NCBI RefSeq assembly: GCF_011320115.1
Contig: NZ_JAANOZ010000007.1
Span: 100,310-164,309, forward strand
From: Croceibacterium segetis
GTDB taxonomy: Bacteria > Pseudomonadota > Alphaproteobacteria > Sphingomonadales > Sphingomonadaceae
Reading direction: 5' to 3'
DNA length: 64,000 bases
The notes under the pieces were generated by a model. The model searched no databases. It saw only the letters and a list, made by a program, of their open reading frames with translations, and was not told the origin of the DNA. Positions 1 to 8,270 of this stretch are shown here, one piece after another (within the stretch, counting starts at the first letter, position 1; the number at the start of each line of letters is the position of its first letter). The translations under genes were made by a program, and so were the position numbers.

Positions 1-1797
1 TCGTTCCGATCGCGCAACCTCAACATGTTCTCGCTGATCGGCATGGGCGTCATGGCCGCATGGACGTTCAGCGTGGTCGCCGTCCTCGCTCCCGGGCTCT
101 TTCCCGCCGGCTTTCGCGACATGAACGGGAATGTCGGGGTCTACTTCGAGGCGGCGGCGGTCATCGTGGTCCTCGTCCTGCTCGGCCAGCTGATGGAGCT
201 GCGGGCCCGCGAAGGCACCGGCAAGGCCATCCGCGCCTTGCTCGACCTAGCGGCAAAGACCGCCCGGATCATCCGCGACGACGGCAGCGAGGAGGAAATC
301 CCGCTCGAACAGGTCCGCGTCGGCGACCGTTTGCGAGTGCGGCCGGGCGACAAGATTCCGGTCGACGGCGAGGTCGTCGATGGCCGTTCCTCGGTCGACG
401 AGAGCATGATCAGCGGCGAGCCGGTTCCGGTCGAGAAGGTCGCCGGCGACACGCTGACGGGGGCGACCATCAACGGCACCGGCACGCTGGTCATGGCGGC
501 CAGGCGCGTCGGCAGCGACACGACTCTGGCGCAAATCGTCGAGATGGTCGCCAGCGCGCAGCGTTCGCGCGCGCCGATCCAGAAATACGCCGACAAGGTA
601 GCCGGCTGGTTCGTGCCCGCGGTCATTGGCACCGCGGCCGTGGCGTTCGCGGCCTGGGCGATCTGGGGGCCGGCGCCGGCGCTGTCGTATGCGCTGATCT
701 CGGCGGTCTCGGTGCTGATCATTGCCTGTCCGTGCGCGCTGGGGCTGGCGACGCCGATGTCGATCATGACGGCGACCGGGCGCGGGGCGCAAGCCGGCGT
801 GCTGATCAAGAACGCCGAGGCGCTGGAACGCTTCGAGAAGGTCGACACGCTGATCGTCGACAAGACCGGCACCCTGACGACGGGCAAGCCTCGGCTCGCC
901 GCGGTCCTGCCGCAAGCGGGCCATCGGGAGGACGAGGTCCTGCGGCTCGCGGCGACCCTGGAGAAGGGCTCCGAGCATCCGCTGGCCGAAGCGATCGTCG
1001 GCGGCGCGCAGGAGCGAGGCCTGGCGCTTGGCTCGGCCGAGGAGTTCGAGGCCGTTACCGGCAAGGGGGTGAAGGGGTCGGTCGATGGCAAACGGGTCGC
1101 CCTGGGCAATCTCAGGCTGCTGCGCGATCTCGGCATCGACGCCGGCGATCTGGCCTCGGTGGCGAATGCCCGCCGCGACGAGGGCGAGACGGTGATGTTC
1201 GTCGTCGTGGAAGGGGCCGTGGCCGGCCTCGTCAGCGTGGCCGACCCGGTCAAGGAGACCACGCCCGCCGCTTTGCGCGACCTCCACGAACTCGGATTGC
1301 GGATCATCATGGCCACCGGCGACAACGAACGCACCGCGCGCGCGGTGGCCGCGAGGCTCGGGATCGACGAGATTCGCGCCGACGTGCTGCCCGAAGACAA
1401 GGCCCGCATCATTGCCGAGCTGCAACAGCAGGGGCGCAAGGTCGCCATGGCCGGCGACGGGGTCAACGACGCCCCGGCGCTGGCGCAGGCCGATGTCGGC
1501 GTGGCGATGGGCACGGGCGCCGACGTGGCGATCGAGAGCGCCGGCATCACCCTCGTGAAAGGCAACCTCGACGGTATCGTTCGCGCCCGCCGCCTGGCTC
1601 GCGCAACGATGCGCAACATCCGCCAGAACCTGTTCTTCGCGCTGATCTACAACAGCGCCGGGGTGCCGGTTGCCGCCGGCGTGCTGTTCCCGTTCTTCGG
1701 CATCCTGATCAGTCCGATGTTCGCCGCCTTCGCGATGAGCGCCTCGTCGATCTCGGTCGTTCTCAATTCGCTGCGGCTGCGGAGCGCGCCGATCTGA
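1..1797 (+). CDS. copA: Copper-translocating P1B-type ATPase, 5' end outside the window
   Basis: ATP-driven export of Cu(I) (or Ag) across the inner membrane. The frame is open from base 1 and the first visible residues ([16 protein letters not shown]) match the second transmembrane pair of CopA-type pumps, so the N-terminal metal-binding domain(s) and first helices are missing. Visible landmarks, counted from base 1: the membrane CPC metal motif near residues 243-245, the phosphorylated Asp of DKTGT at 287, the P1B-specific HP pair in SEHPLAEA at 326-327, and the hinge GDGVND at 485-490. The two C-terminal helices end near the stop. The CPC form is typical of Cu+ rather than Zn/Cd pumps. A Met/His-rich secreted protein follows and supports a copper role. 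I am sure of the family and fairly sure of the metal. Confidence 0.95.
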   Translation, partial: SFRSRNLNMFSLIGMGVMAAWTFSVVAVLAPGLFPAGFRDMNGNVGVYFEAAAVIVVLVLLGQLMELRAREGTGKAIRALLDLAAKTARIIRDDGSEEEIPLEQVRVGDRLRVRPGDKIPVDGEVVDGRSSVDESMISGEPVPVEKVAGDTLTGATINGTGTLVMAARRVGSDTTLAQIVEMVASAQRSRAPIQKYADKVAGWFVPAVIGTAAVAFAAWAIWGPAPALSYALISAVSVLIIACPCALGLATPMSIMTATGRGAQAGVLIKNAEALERFEKVDTLIVDKTGTLTTGKPRLAAVLPQAGHREDEVLRLAATLEKGSEHPLAEAIVGGAQERGLALGSAEEFEAVTGKGVKGSVDGKRVALGNLRLLRDLGIDAGDLASVANARRDEGETVMFVVVEGAVAGLVSVADPVKETTPAALRDLHELGLRIIMATGDNERTARAVAARLGIDEIRADVLPEDKARIIAELQQQGRKVAMAGDGVNDAPALAQADVGVAMGTGADVAIESAGITLVKGNLDGIVRARRLARATMRNIRQNLFFALIYNSAGVPVAAGVLFPFFGILISPMFAAFAMSASSISVVLNSLRLRSAPI

Positions 1798-1895
1798 TCG
1801 CAAGCGCTTCCGGATAATTGCGAATACATCGCGAAGGTTGGCCCCTTTACGCCTGCGCAAAGCTCGCCCGAAACGAGCCGCGAAGGAGCTCCCCA

Positions 1896-2210
1896 ATGCA
1901 CACCACCAAACTTCTGTTCGCCGCCGTCGCCAGCATGGCGGTCGCCTCGCCCGCGCCGGTGCTCGCCCAGGACCCGCATGGACATGACACGGCGAGTCCG
2001 TCTGCAGCGCCGGCGGCCCCGGCCGCGTGCGCGCCGGGAACGGCCGGCGCAATGCACGGCGGCGGGATGGGCCAGATGCAGGGCATGGGCGGCGAGCACA
2101 TGGTGCAGATGATGCAGGCCATGCAGCAGATGCACAGCGAGATGCAGCAGATGCACACGGAAATGACCCAGATGCGTCAGGAGATGATGAGGCAGCGGCG
2201 CGCGAAGTGA
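1896..2210 (+). CDS. Small secreted Met/His-rich protein, probable periplasmic copper binder
   Basis: A 104-residue protein. The ATG at 1896 has a good ribosome site (AAGGAG at 1883-1888, 7 nt spacing), so I prefer it to the in-frame start at 1818. Residues 1-22 form a signal peptide ending in an Ala-rich APVLAQ. After an Ala/Pro linker, the C-terminal half is built of Met, Gln and His with pseudo-repeats such as MQQMHSEM and MQQMHTEM, a spacing suited to Cu(I)/Ag(I) thioether and imidazole ligands. It lies 98 bp after the copper pump gene in the same direction. I infer periplasmic copper buffering. There is no recognised catalytic domain. Confidence 0.8.
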   Translation: MHTTKLLFAAVASMAVASPAPVLAQDPHGHDTASPSAAPAAPAACAPGTAGAMHGGGMGQMQGMGGEHMVQMMQAMQQMHSEMQQMHTEMTQMRQEMMRQRRAK

Positions 2211-2229
2211 CGGCCTGGCCGTTCGCCGC

Positions 2230-3744
2230 TCAATCGTAATCCGCCGCGTAGTCCCCCTCGGCGAGATCCGAGAACTTGGTGATCTTCGCCTCGAACCGCA
2301 GCCGCACCTTGCCGGTCGAGCCGTGGCGCTGCTTCGAGACGATCAGCTCGGCGAGGCCGTAAACCTGTTCCATCTGCGCGGCCCAGGCGGCGTGGGCTTC
2401 GTGGGTCTTGACGTCGTCGCTCTCGACCGGGCGCTTGGGTTCGCGGCTGCCGACGTAGTAGTCCTCGCGGTAGACGAACCAGACCATGTCGGCGTCCTGC
2501 TCGATCGAGCCGGATTCGCGCAAGTCGGAGAGCATCGGGCGCTTGTCGTCGCGCTGCTCGACCGCGCGGCTGAGCTGGCTGAGCGCGATCACCGGCACCT
2601 GAAGCTCCTTGGCGAGGGTCTTGAGCCCCCGGCTGATCTCGGAGATTTCGTTGACGCGGTTGTCCTGGCTGCGGCCGCTGCCCTGTAGAAGCTGGAGGTA
2701 GTCGACCACGATCAGGCCGATGTCGTGGCGGCGCTTGAGCCGGCGGGCGCGGGTGCGCAGCGCGGCGATGGTCAGCGCCGGGGTGTCGTCGATGAACAGC
2801 GGCAGCTCGGCGAGGCGCTGGCTGGCGTAGGAGAGCTGCTGGAAATCCTCGCGGCTGATCTTGCCCATGCGCAGCGCTTCGCTGCTGATCCCGGCCTGCT
2901 CGGCGAGGATGCGGGTGGCGAGCTGGTCGCTCGACATTTCCAGGCTGAAGAAGGCGACGCCGGCGCCGATCGACTTGTCGATCCCGTCGCGCTTGTCGCG
3001 CAAGTAACGGTCGGCGCAGTTGAAGGCGATGTTGGTGGCGAGCGAGGTCTTGCCCATGCCCGGGCGCCCGGCGACGATGATCAGGTCGGAGTTGTGCAGC
3101 CCGCCGACTTTCTCGTTGATCGAGGCGAAGCCGGTGGTCTTGCCCGAGACGTGGCCGCCCGAGTTGATCGCCGTCTCGATCATCGCCAGCGCCTTGCTGG
3201 TCGCGCCGCGGAACGATTCGGCCTCGCTGCTGCCGGCGGCCCCCTCGGCGACGCGGAACAGCGCGGCTTCGGCCTCCTCGATCTGCTTCATCGGCTCGAC
3301 CTCTTCCGAGGTGTCGAGCGCGTTCTCGACCAGCTCGCGGCCGACCACGATCAGCTCGCGCAGCAGCGCGAGGTCGTAGATCTGCTGCGCCAGCTCGCGC
3401 GGGGCGAGCAGGCCCTGGCCGTCGGCGGTGAGGCGGGCGAGGTAGCCGGTGCCGCCGAGCTCGCGGAGCGCCTCGTCGGCTTCGAAATAGGGCTTCAGGG
3501 TCACCGGGGTGACCACCATCTGCTTGTCGAGCAGCACCAGGATGCGCTCGTAGAGGCGCTGGTGGAGGGGGTCGAAATAGTGCTCGGGCCGCAGCGGCAC
3601 GGCGAGCTCCTCGAGCACGCGATTGTCGATCAGCACCGCTCCGAGGAACGCCGCCTCGGCCTCGAGATTGGCGGGCAGGGTGCGGCCCATCGGGGCTTCG
3701 CTCGGACGTGATTCGGTGCGGAGGAGGAGTGCTTCTTCGGCCAT
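2230..3744 (-). CDS. dnaB: Replicative DNA helicase DnaB
   Basis: Hexameric 5'-3' helicase that unwinds the replication fork and loads primase. The N-terminal DnaB domain begins at ANLEAEAAFLGAVLIDN. The RecA-like motor domain carries Walker A GRPGMGKT at about residues 226-233, Walker B within IGLIVVDYLQLL, and the typical ALSQLSRAVE and SGSIEQDADMV motifs. No intein is present; at 504 residues the length is normal. I start at the ATG at 3744 (MAEEALLLRT), as in sphingomonad homologues. An upstream in-frame ATG at 3828 would add 28 atypical residues. Upstream lie a single DnaA-box-like 9-mer (TGTGGATAG, 3813-3821) and a large palindromic repeat. Confidence 0.96.
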   Translation of the reverse strand: MAEEALLLRTESRPSEAPMGRTLPANLEAEAAFLGAVLIDNRVLEELAVPLRPEHYFDPLHQRLYERILVLLDKQMVVTPVTLKPYFEADEALRELGGTGYLARLTADGQGLLAPRELAQQIYDLALLRELIVVGRELVENALDTSEEVEPMKQIEEAEAALFRVAEGAAGSSEAESFRGATSKALAMIETAINSGGHVSGKTTGFASINEKVGGLHNSDLIIVAGRPGMGKTSLATNIAFNCADRYLRDKRDGIDKSIGAGVAFFSLEMSSDQLATRILAEQAGISSEALRMGKISREDFQQLSYASQRLAELPLFIDDTPALTIAALRTRARRLKRRHDIGLIVVDYLQLLQGSGRSQDNRVNEISEISRGLKTLAKELQVPVIALSQLSRAVEQRDDKRPMLSDLRESGSIEQDADMVWFVYREDYYVGSREPKRPVESDDVKTHEAHAAWAAQMEQVYGLAELIVSKQRHGSTGKVRLRFEAKITKFSDLAEGDYAADYD

Positions 3745-3832
3745 GGGCTGCGTGATGCGCTTGTCGGACTCGCGCTTCAAGGTGGCCGCGACGAATGTTT
3801 TTTTCGGGAGCCTGTGGATAGCGGGCACAAGC

Positions 3833-3978
3833 CTCCTTCGAGACGAGCTTTCGACTTCGCGCCTGCGGCGCTTCGCTCAGTCTCTCCTCAAGATGAGCGG
3901 ATATTTTGGTGTCCCGCTCATCTTGAGGAGCGGCTGACGAGCCGCGCAGCGGCGTCTCGAAGTCGCGTCTCGAAGGAG
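3833..3978. repeat. Compound palindromic (REP/BIME-like) element between dnaB and the UPF0262 gene
   Basis: Two head-to-head repeat units. A central perfect 17-bp inverted repeat (3884-3900 with 3914-3930; CTCCTCAAGATGAGCGG) flanks a 13-nt loop. The outer ends form another 13-bp inverted repeat (3833-3845 with 3966-3978; CTCCTTCGAGACG). Each unit also has its own small hairpin with a different sequence but the same form: GCGCC-tgc-GGCGC at 3859-3871 and GCCGC-gca-GCGGC at 3941-3953. The whole could fold into a long cruciform. It lies in the divergent spacer between two genes, a usual place for such elements. I recall very similar sequences dispersed in other alphaproteobacteria, but the copy number here cannot be checked. 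Confidence 0.85.
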
Positions 3979-4015
3979 CCTTGCCGCGCCCATGCTGCGC
4001 TGCAATATGCATGGC

Positions 4016-4498
4016 ATGTCGGATAACCGCATCGCCGCGATCGCGCTCGACGAGGCGACCATCCTCACCCGCGGGGCGGACGTCGAGCGCGAGCGCGAGG
4101 CGGCCCTGCGCGATCTCTCCGAGGATAGCGCGTTCGAGCCGCTGCGGGCGGCCGAGGCCGGGCAAGCCGGGCCGTGGTCGCTCGACCTGTCGGTGCCCGA
4201 CGGGCGGCTGTGCATCGGCGTGACCGACGGCGAGGGCGGCGATGCCGGGACGATCGTCCTCGGCCTCGCCCGTTTCCGCCGGGTGGTGCGGGAATACTTC
4301 GCCATCTGCGATTCGTATTACAAGGCGCTGCGCCAGGCCTCGGCCAGCGAGCTCGAGACCCTCGACATGGCGCGGCGGGCGATCCACGATCGCGGCGCGC
4401 GCCAGCTGGTCGAGGCGCTCGAGGGCAAGGTCGAGACCGACTTTGCCACCGCGCGGCGGCTGTTCACGCTGATCTGCGTGCTTCATATCAAGGCTTAG
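4016..4498 (+). CDS. UPF0262 family protein
   Basis: A 160-residue soluble protein of the alphaproteobacterial UPF0262 family, whose function is unknown. The family pattern is visible: an N-terminal IAAIALDEATI, then EREREAALRDL, a central short beta region (LDLSVPDGRLCIGV), the VREYFAICDSYYKAL segment, and a C-terminal RRLFTLICVLHIK. There is no signal peptide or membrane span. I chose the ATG at 4016 (MSDNRIAAI); the ATG at 3992 would add eight residues and reach towards the palindromic repeat. The next gene starts one base after the stop, so the two are probably co-transcribed. Confidence 0.88.
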   Translation: MSDNRIAAIALDEATILTRGADVEREREAALRDLSEDSAFEPLRAAEAGQAGPWSLDLSVPDGRLCIGVTDGEGGDAGTIVLGLARFRRVVREYFAICDSYYKALRQASASELETLDMARRAIHDRGARQLVEALEGKVETDFATARRLFTLICVLHIKA

Positions 4499-4499
4499 G

Positions 4500-5198
4500 A
4501 TGGGACGGAAAAGAGCATTCGGGTGGCGCTGGCGGATCGCCGGGGCGGTGGTCCTCGTCGCGCTGATCGGCGGGGGCTGGGGATGGTGGCGGCTGCAGCA
4601 CTGGCGGCCCGAGACCAAGGCGTTCCCGGTCCAGGGCGTGCTCGTCGGCGCCGGCGACGGGCGGGCGGACTTCCGCGCCTTCAGGGCGATCGGCGCGCGC
4701 TTCGCCTACATCCAGGCGAGCGATGGTGCCGCGGCGCGCGATCCGGCGTTCTCGCGCAACCTCGCCGCGGCGCGCGAGGCCGGGCTCAAGACCGGCGCGG
4801 TCCACCGCTACGACCCTTGCGTGCCGGCGGATAGGCAGGCGGCCAACTTCGTCACCATCGTCCCGCGCGACAAGTCGATGCTGCCGCCGGCGATCGAGCT
4901 CGACACGCTCGCCGACGACTGCCCGACGCGGGTCAGCGAGGCGGCGGTCGAAAGCGAGCTGACCACCTTCCTCAACGAGATCGAGGGCCACGTCGGCCAG
5001 CCGGCGGTGCTCAAGGTCTCGTCCGCGTTCGAGGCCCGCTATCCGGTCGCCGCGACGGTCGAGCGCAACCTGTGGCTCAGCCGCGACTATATGCAGCCCG
5101 ACTATGGCGGGCGGCCGTGGACGCTGTGGACCGCCAACGCCGCGTACCGTAACGAAGCCAGCGAAACGCCGGTACGCTGGGTGGTGCTGCAACCGTGA
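4500..5198 (+). CDS. GH25 (lysozyme-like) domain protein, membrane-anchored, with atypical catalytic residues
   Basis: A 232-residue protein with a basic N-terminus, one membrane span at about residues 13-30, and a periplasmic TIM-barrel domain resembling glycoside hydrolase family 25 (FAYIQASDGA, FSRNLAAAREAGLKTGAVHRY). GH25 muramidases normally open with GIDVSHHQG and carry a DxE pair on a later strand. Here the opening is GVLVGAGDG and the acidic pair reads ELD (in PAIELDTLADDC), so Asp and Glu are exchanged and the first Asp is missing. It may be a weak hydrolase or a peptidoglycan-binding relative. It starts one base after UPF0262, and its stop overlaps the cdd start as GTGA. Confidence 0.75.
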   Translation: MGRKRAFGWRWRIAGAVVLVALIGGGWGWWRLQHWRPETKAFPVQGVLVGAGDGRADFRAFRAIGARFAYIQASDGAAARDPAFSRNLAAAREAGLKTGAVHRYDPCVPADRQAANFVTIVPRDKSMLPPAIELDTLADDCPTRVSEAAVESELTTFLNEIEGHVGQPAVLKVSSAFEARYPVAATVERNLWLSRDYMQPDYGGRPWTLWTANAAYRNEASETPVRWVVLQP

Positions 5199-5608
5199 GC
5201 CAGGACAACGAACTGATCGAAGCGGCGCGCGCGGCGGCCAAGAGCGCCTATGCGCCTTATTCCGACTTCGCGGTCGGCGCCGCCTTGCGCTTCGCCGACG
5301 GGGCCATCGTCACCGGCAGCAATGTCGAGAACGCCAGCTACGGCCTGTCGCTGTGCGCCGAGACGGTGGCGGCGGCGAAAGCCCTGGCCGAGGGACGCCG
5401 CGGCGGTCTGGTGGCGCTCGCCGTTGCCGGGCCGGGGGAGGCGCCTCTGACCCCCTGCGGCCGCTGCCGCCAGGTGCTCAACGAACTCGCCGCGCTCGGC
5501 GGAACGGATCCGCTGGTGCTGTGCTGCGGCGCGGGCGAGGTGCGCGAGGTCCGCCTCTCGGCGCTGCTGCCGCAGGCGTTCGGGCCGGACAGCCTGGGGA
5601 CAGGTTAG
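5195..5608 (+). CDS. cdd: Cytidine deaminase
   Basis: Hydrolytic deamination of cytidine and deoxycytidine to uridine and deoxyuridine in pyrimidine salvage. It is a 137-residue, single-domain, homotetrameric type. The substrate motif VENASYG is followed by the zinc/catalytic CAE (in LSLCAETVAA) and the second zinc motif PCGRCRQ. The GTG start at 5195 overlaps the previous stop (GTGA), indicating translational coupling with the GH25-like gene. It ends 18 bp before the VanZ-like gene. Confidence 0.93.
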   Translation: MSQDNELIEAARAAAKSAYAPYSDFAVGAALRFADGAIVTGSNVENASYGLSLCAETVAAAKALAEGRRGGLVALAVAGPGEAPLTPCGRCRQVLNELAALGGTDPLVLCCGAGEVREVRLSALLPQAFGPDSLGTG

Positions 5609-5626
5609 ACCGGGCAGGGCGCGCGC

Positions 5627-5974
5627 GTGACCTCGATGCTCCGAATCGCCTTCTGGGCGGCCGCCCTGTTCGCCTTCGTGATGGCCGTCCTGCCCCATCC
5701 GATCGAGCTGCTGGAGGCCTCGGACAAGGTCCAGCACATGACGGCGTTCTTCGCCATCACAACGCTCGGCTGCGCGGCCTATCGCGGCCTTTCGCGGATC
5801 AAGTTGATGCTGGCGATGGTTGCGTTCGGCGCGGCGATCGAGGTGGTCCAGCTGGTGCCCGAGCTCCATCGCGACGCGGAATGGAGCGACTGGCTGGCCG
5901 ACATCCTCGCCGTGATGCTCGCGCTCGCGGTCGCCCACCTGGTCGAGAGCCGGCGCGCGCGGCGCGCAGAGTAG
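5627..5974 (+). CDS. VanZ-like small integral membrane protein
   Basis: A 115-residue protein with about four membrane spans (residues 5-22, 40-54, 59-76 and 90-107). It matches the VanZ-like pattern: SDKVQHMTAFF near the first loop, IEVVQLV in the middle and DWLADILAVMLAL near the end. The family is named after the teicoplanin-resistance accessory protein, but most members have no known function. The start is GTG at 5627 with an in-frame ATG at 5636; either is possible. It is the last gene of the cluster that begins with UPF0262. Confidence 0.7.
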   Translation: MTSMLRIAFWAAALFAFVMAVLPHPIELLEASDKVQHMTAFFAITTLGCAAYRGLSRIKLMLAMVAFGAAIEVVQLVPELHRDAEWSDWLADILAVMLALAVAHLVESRRARRAE

Positions 5975-6064
5975 GGTTTCGCCCCTCGCCCGAGGCGTGA
6001 TAGACTTTGTCCGAAAGCGCGGCGGCGCGAACCGCCTCGCGCATCGGAAGAGGAGCCGCACGCG

Positions 6065-7333
6065 ATGATGAACCCGGCCGACAACGAATTGCTCACCCGC
6101 ATCGGCCCCGGCACGGCGATGGGCGCGATGCTGCGCGAATACTGGGTCCCGGCTTGCCGCTCGAAGAAGCTCGAGGCCGACGGCGCGCCCGAGCGGATCC
6201 GCCTGTTCGGGGAGAACTTCGTCGCCTTCCGCGCGACCGACGGCCGCGTCGGCTTCATGCAGGAAGCCTGCCCGCACCGCTGTGCCAGCCTCGCGCTCGC
6301 CCGCAATGAGGACAACGGCCTCAGGTGCATCTTCCACGGCTGGAAATTCAGCGTCGACGGCAAGTGCGTCGACGCCCCGACCGAGCCCGCCGGCCAGCGC
6401 CAGCGCTTCGCCGAAAGCGTGCCGGTGCGCAGCCACCCCACGCACGAGGCGGGCGAGCTCGTGTGGGTCTACCTAGGCGCCAAGGCCACGCCGCCGCGGT
6501 TCCCCGACTACGAGTTCACCCACCTGCCGGAGACCCACGTCCAGCCCTATCGCGGGATCATCCGCACCAACTGGCTGCAAGGGCTCGAGGCGCTGCTCGA
6601 TTCGGCACACGTCACCTTCCTCCATTCGGCCAACCTCAACAGCGCGATCGGCCGCAATTACTTCAAGGACGAGAGCGACTACATGCTCGCCGACGGGGCG
6701 CCGGTGTTCGAGTTCGACGAGCGACCCTACGGCTTCCGCGAAGGCGCGATCCGCAACGAGGCCGGCAACCGCCGCTACGCCCGCGTGCGCGAGGTCTCGC
6801 TGCCGTTCTTCAGCTTCATCCCCTCGGCGCCGAAGGGCCCGCGGATCGTCTGCTGCTCGATCCCGATCGACGACGTCACCACCGCGCAGTGGTACATCGC
6901 CTACGATACCGACGAGCCGATGAGCCGCAGCCTGATGGGCGCGTTCGGCACCTGGAGCGAGAATCCCGACCACTTCAACGCCGACATGGGCGACAGCAGC
7001 AACCTGTGGCTGCAGGACCGCCAGGCGATGAAGGACGGCCATTGGTCGGGGATCATGGACCGCGGCAACGCCTACGAGGATTTCGCGGTGCAGGAATCGA
7101 TGGGCGCGATCGTCGACCGCTCGAAGGAATATCTCGGCACTTGCGACCGGGTGATCTACCGCGCCCGGCGCCAGCTGCTCGAGGCGGTCCGGCGCCACCA
7201 GGAGACCGGGGAGCTGTCGTTCGCCGGCGACGAGGTCGATTTCCGCTCGATCCGCGCGGTCAGCTTCGCGTTTCCGGGCGAGGCCGACTGGCGCGAGGTC
7301 GATCCGCTGGAGATGATGGAAGCGGCCGAGTAA
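6065..7333 (+). CDS. Rieske non-heme iron oxygenase, alpha subunit (phthalate dioxygenase type)
   Basis: A 422-residue oxygenase that hydroxylates or demethylates an aromatic (possibly other) substrate using O2 and an external reductase. The N-terminal Rieske [2Fe-2S] ligands are C69, H71, C88 and H91 (CPHR and CIFHGW). The mononuclear iron site is in LLDSAHVTFLHS, with His182 and His187. A GAGGAG-like ribosome site precedes the tandem ATGs at 6065 and 6068. No reductase, ferredoxin, beta subunit or ring-cleavage gene is nearby, so electron transfer partners must be encoded elsewhere. The substrate cannot be told from the sequence. Confidence 0.9.
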   Translation: MMNPADNELLTRIGPGTAMGAMLREYWVPACRSKKLEADGAPERIRLFGENFVAFRATDGRVGFMQEACPHRCASLALARNEDNGLRCIFHGWKFSVDGKCVDAPTEPAGQRQRFAESVPVRSHPTHEAGELVWVYLGAKATPPRFPDYEFTHLPETHVQPYRGIIRTNWLQGLEALLDSAHVTFLHSANLNSAIGRNYFKDESDYMLADGAPVFEFDERPYGFREGAIRNEAGNRRYARVREVSLPFFSFIPSAPKGPRIVCCSIPIDDVTTAQWYIAYDTDEPMSRSLMGAFGTWSENPDHFNADMGDSSNLWLQDRQAMKDGHWSGIMDRGNAYEDFAVQESMGAIVDRSKEYLGTCDRVIYRARRQLLEAVRRHQETGELSFAGDEVDFRSIRAVSFAFPGEADWREVDPLEMMEAAE

Positions 7334-7338
7334 TCCGA

Positions 7339-7665
7339 TCAGGCGGAGCGCCGCTCCTCGATCACCGCTGGTTCGGTGCTGAGGAACAGCCGGATGTGAT
7401 CGAGCACCGCGGGATGCAGCGGCTGGTCGAAGCTGACGCCGTGGACCGCGCCCACCCGCCAGGCGACGTGCGCGTGGAGCAGGCCGACCGGGCCGACGCC
7501 GATCGTCAGCATGGTGCCGGCGGCGAGGTGCCGCCCCGGGACGTTCAGCCGGCAACCCTCGACCGACAGGTTGGAAATCGCCACCGCGCGCTCCACCCCG
7601 TCTTCGCCGCGGATGAGTCCCTGGATTTGGACGCCGTATCGCGCGGCGCGTCGCCTGTCCTGCAT
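7339..7665 (-). CDS. PilZ domain protein
   Basis: A 108-residue single PilZ domain. The c-di-GMP-binding signature is present: an RRRAAR stretch at the N-terminus and SNLSVEGCRL (the [D/N]xSxxG motif) after about 25 residues, followed by beta-strands ending in GVSFDQPL. There is no partner domain, so it probably relays the c-di-GMP level to another protein. It converges on the Rieske gene with a 5-bp gap. The spacer upstream (7666-7858) holds a short inverted repeat TCTCCCC/GGGGAGA at about 7729-7748 and no gene. Confidence 0.87.
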   Translation of the reverse strand: MQDRRRAARYGVQIQGLIRGEDGVERAVAISNLSVEGCRLNVPGRHLAAGTMLTIGVGPVGLLHAHVAWRVGAVHGVSFDQPLHPAVLDHIRLFLSTEPAVIEERRSA

Positions 7666-7858
7666 CTGACTGCCCCCCGATCCTTCGCCTGGTTTCGCAG
7701 GTACCTGTTAAATAACGATTTCATCTTTCTCCCCGTGATTGGGGAGAGGTCGGCGGCCGGCAACCCTTCTGCGACAATTCATGGCGTTGTCGCGGTGTCG
7801 CGAGGGCGATACACATGGCCCCGCGGTAATACGTACCGTCCGAGTGGGGAGAGAGTTC

Positions 7859-8260
7859 ATGCGTCAGTTTCGTTTCGCCGCGATCGCGGCTGCGGGGGCC
7901 ATGTTTGCCGCTTCGCCGGCTTTCGCCGCCGATTCGCCCGTCGTCGGCACCTGGGCGACCGAAGCCAAGAGCGACTTCGGCACGTTCAAATCGACCTGGA
8001 CCGTCGCCCAGAATGGCGACGCCTACAGCATCGACGTCAAGGACGCCCCGATGGACGGCGCGCCGGCCGACGCTCCGCCGCCCAAGAGCACGATCTCGAA
8101 CGTGGCGGTCGACGGCAGCACGCTGACCTTCGACCGCGAGCTGGTGATGGGCGATATGACCATCAAGCTCAGCTACAAGGTCACCGCCGACGGGACCACG
8201 CTGACCGGCCAGACCCACAGCGATTTCGGCGACATCCCGATCACCGGGACGCGGCAGTAG
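7859..8260 (+). CDS. Secreted protein of unknown function
   Basis: A 133-residue protein with a clear signal peptide (MRQFRFAAIAAAGAMFAASPAFA, cut after AFA). The rest looks like a small beta-barrel: VVGTWATEAKSDFGTFKSTW at the start and repeated short strands ending SDFGDIPITGTR, reminiscent of lipocalin-like or DUF2147-like folds, but I do not recognise the family. The ATG at 7859 follows a GGGGAGAGAG ribosome site; longer in-frame starts upstream lack one and would hide the signal peptide. It ends 10 bp from the convergent carboxypeptidase gene. Confidence 0.72.
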   Translation: MRQFRFAAIAAAGAMFAASPAFAADSPVVGTWATEAKSDFGTFKSTWTVAQNGDAYSIDVKDAPMDGAPADAPPPKSTISNVAVDGSTLTFDRELVMGDMTIKLSYKVTADGTTLTGQTHSDFGDIPITGTRQ

Positions 8261-8270
8261 GCGGCGCGGA

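Noticed and set aside
3813..3821. DnaA-box-like TGTGGATAG as an origin
   Set aside because: A single site with one mismatch, no cluster and no A+T-rich unwinding region nearby.
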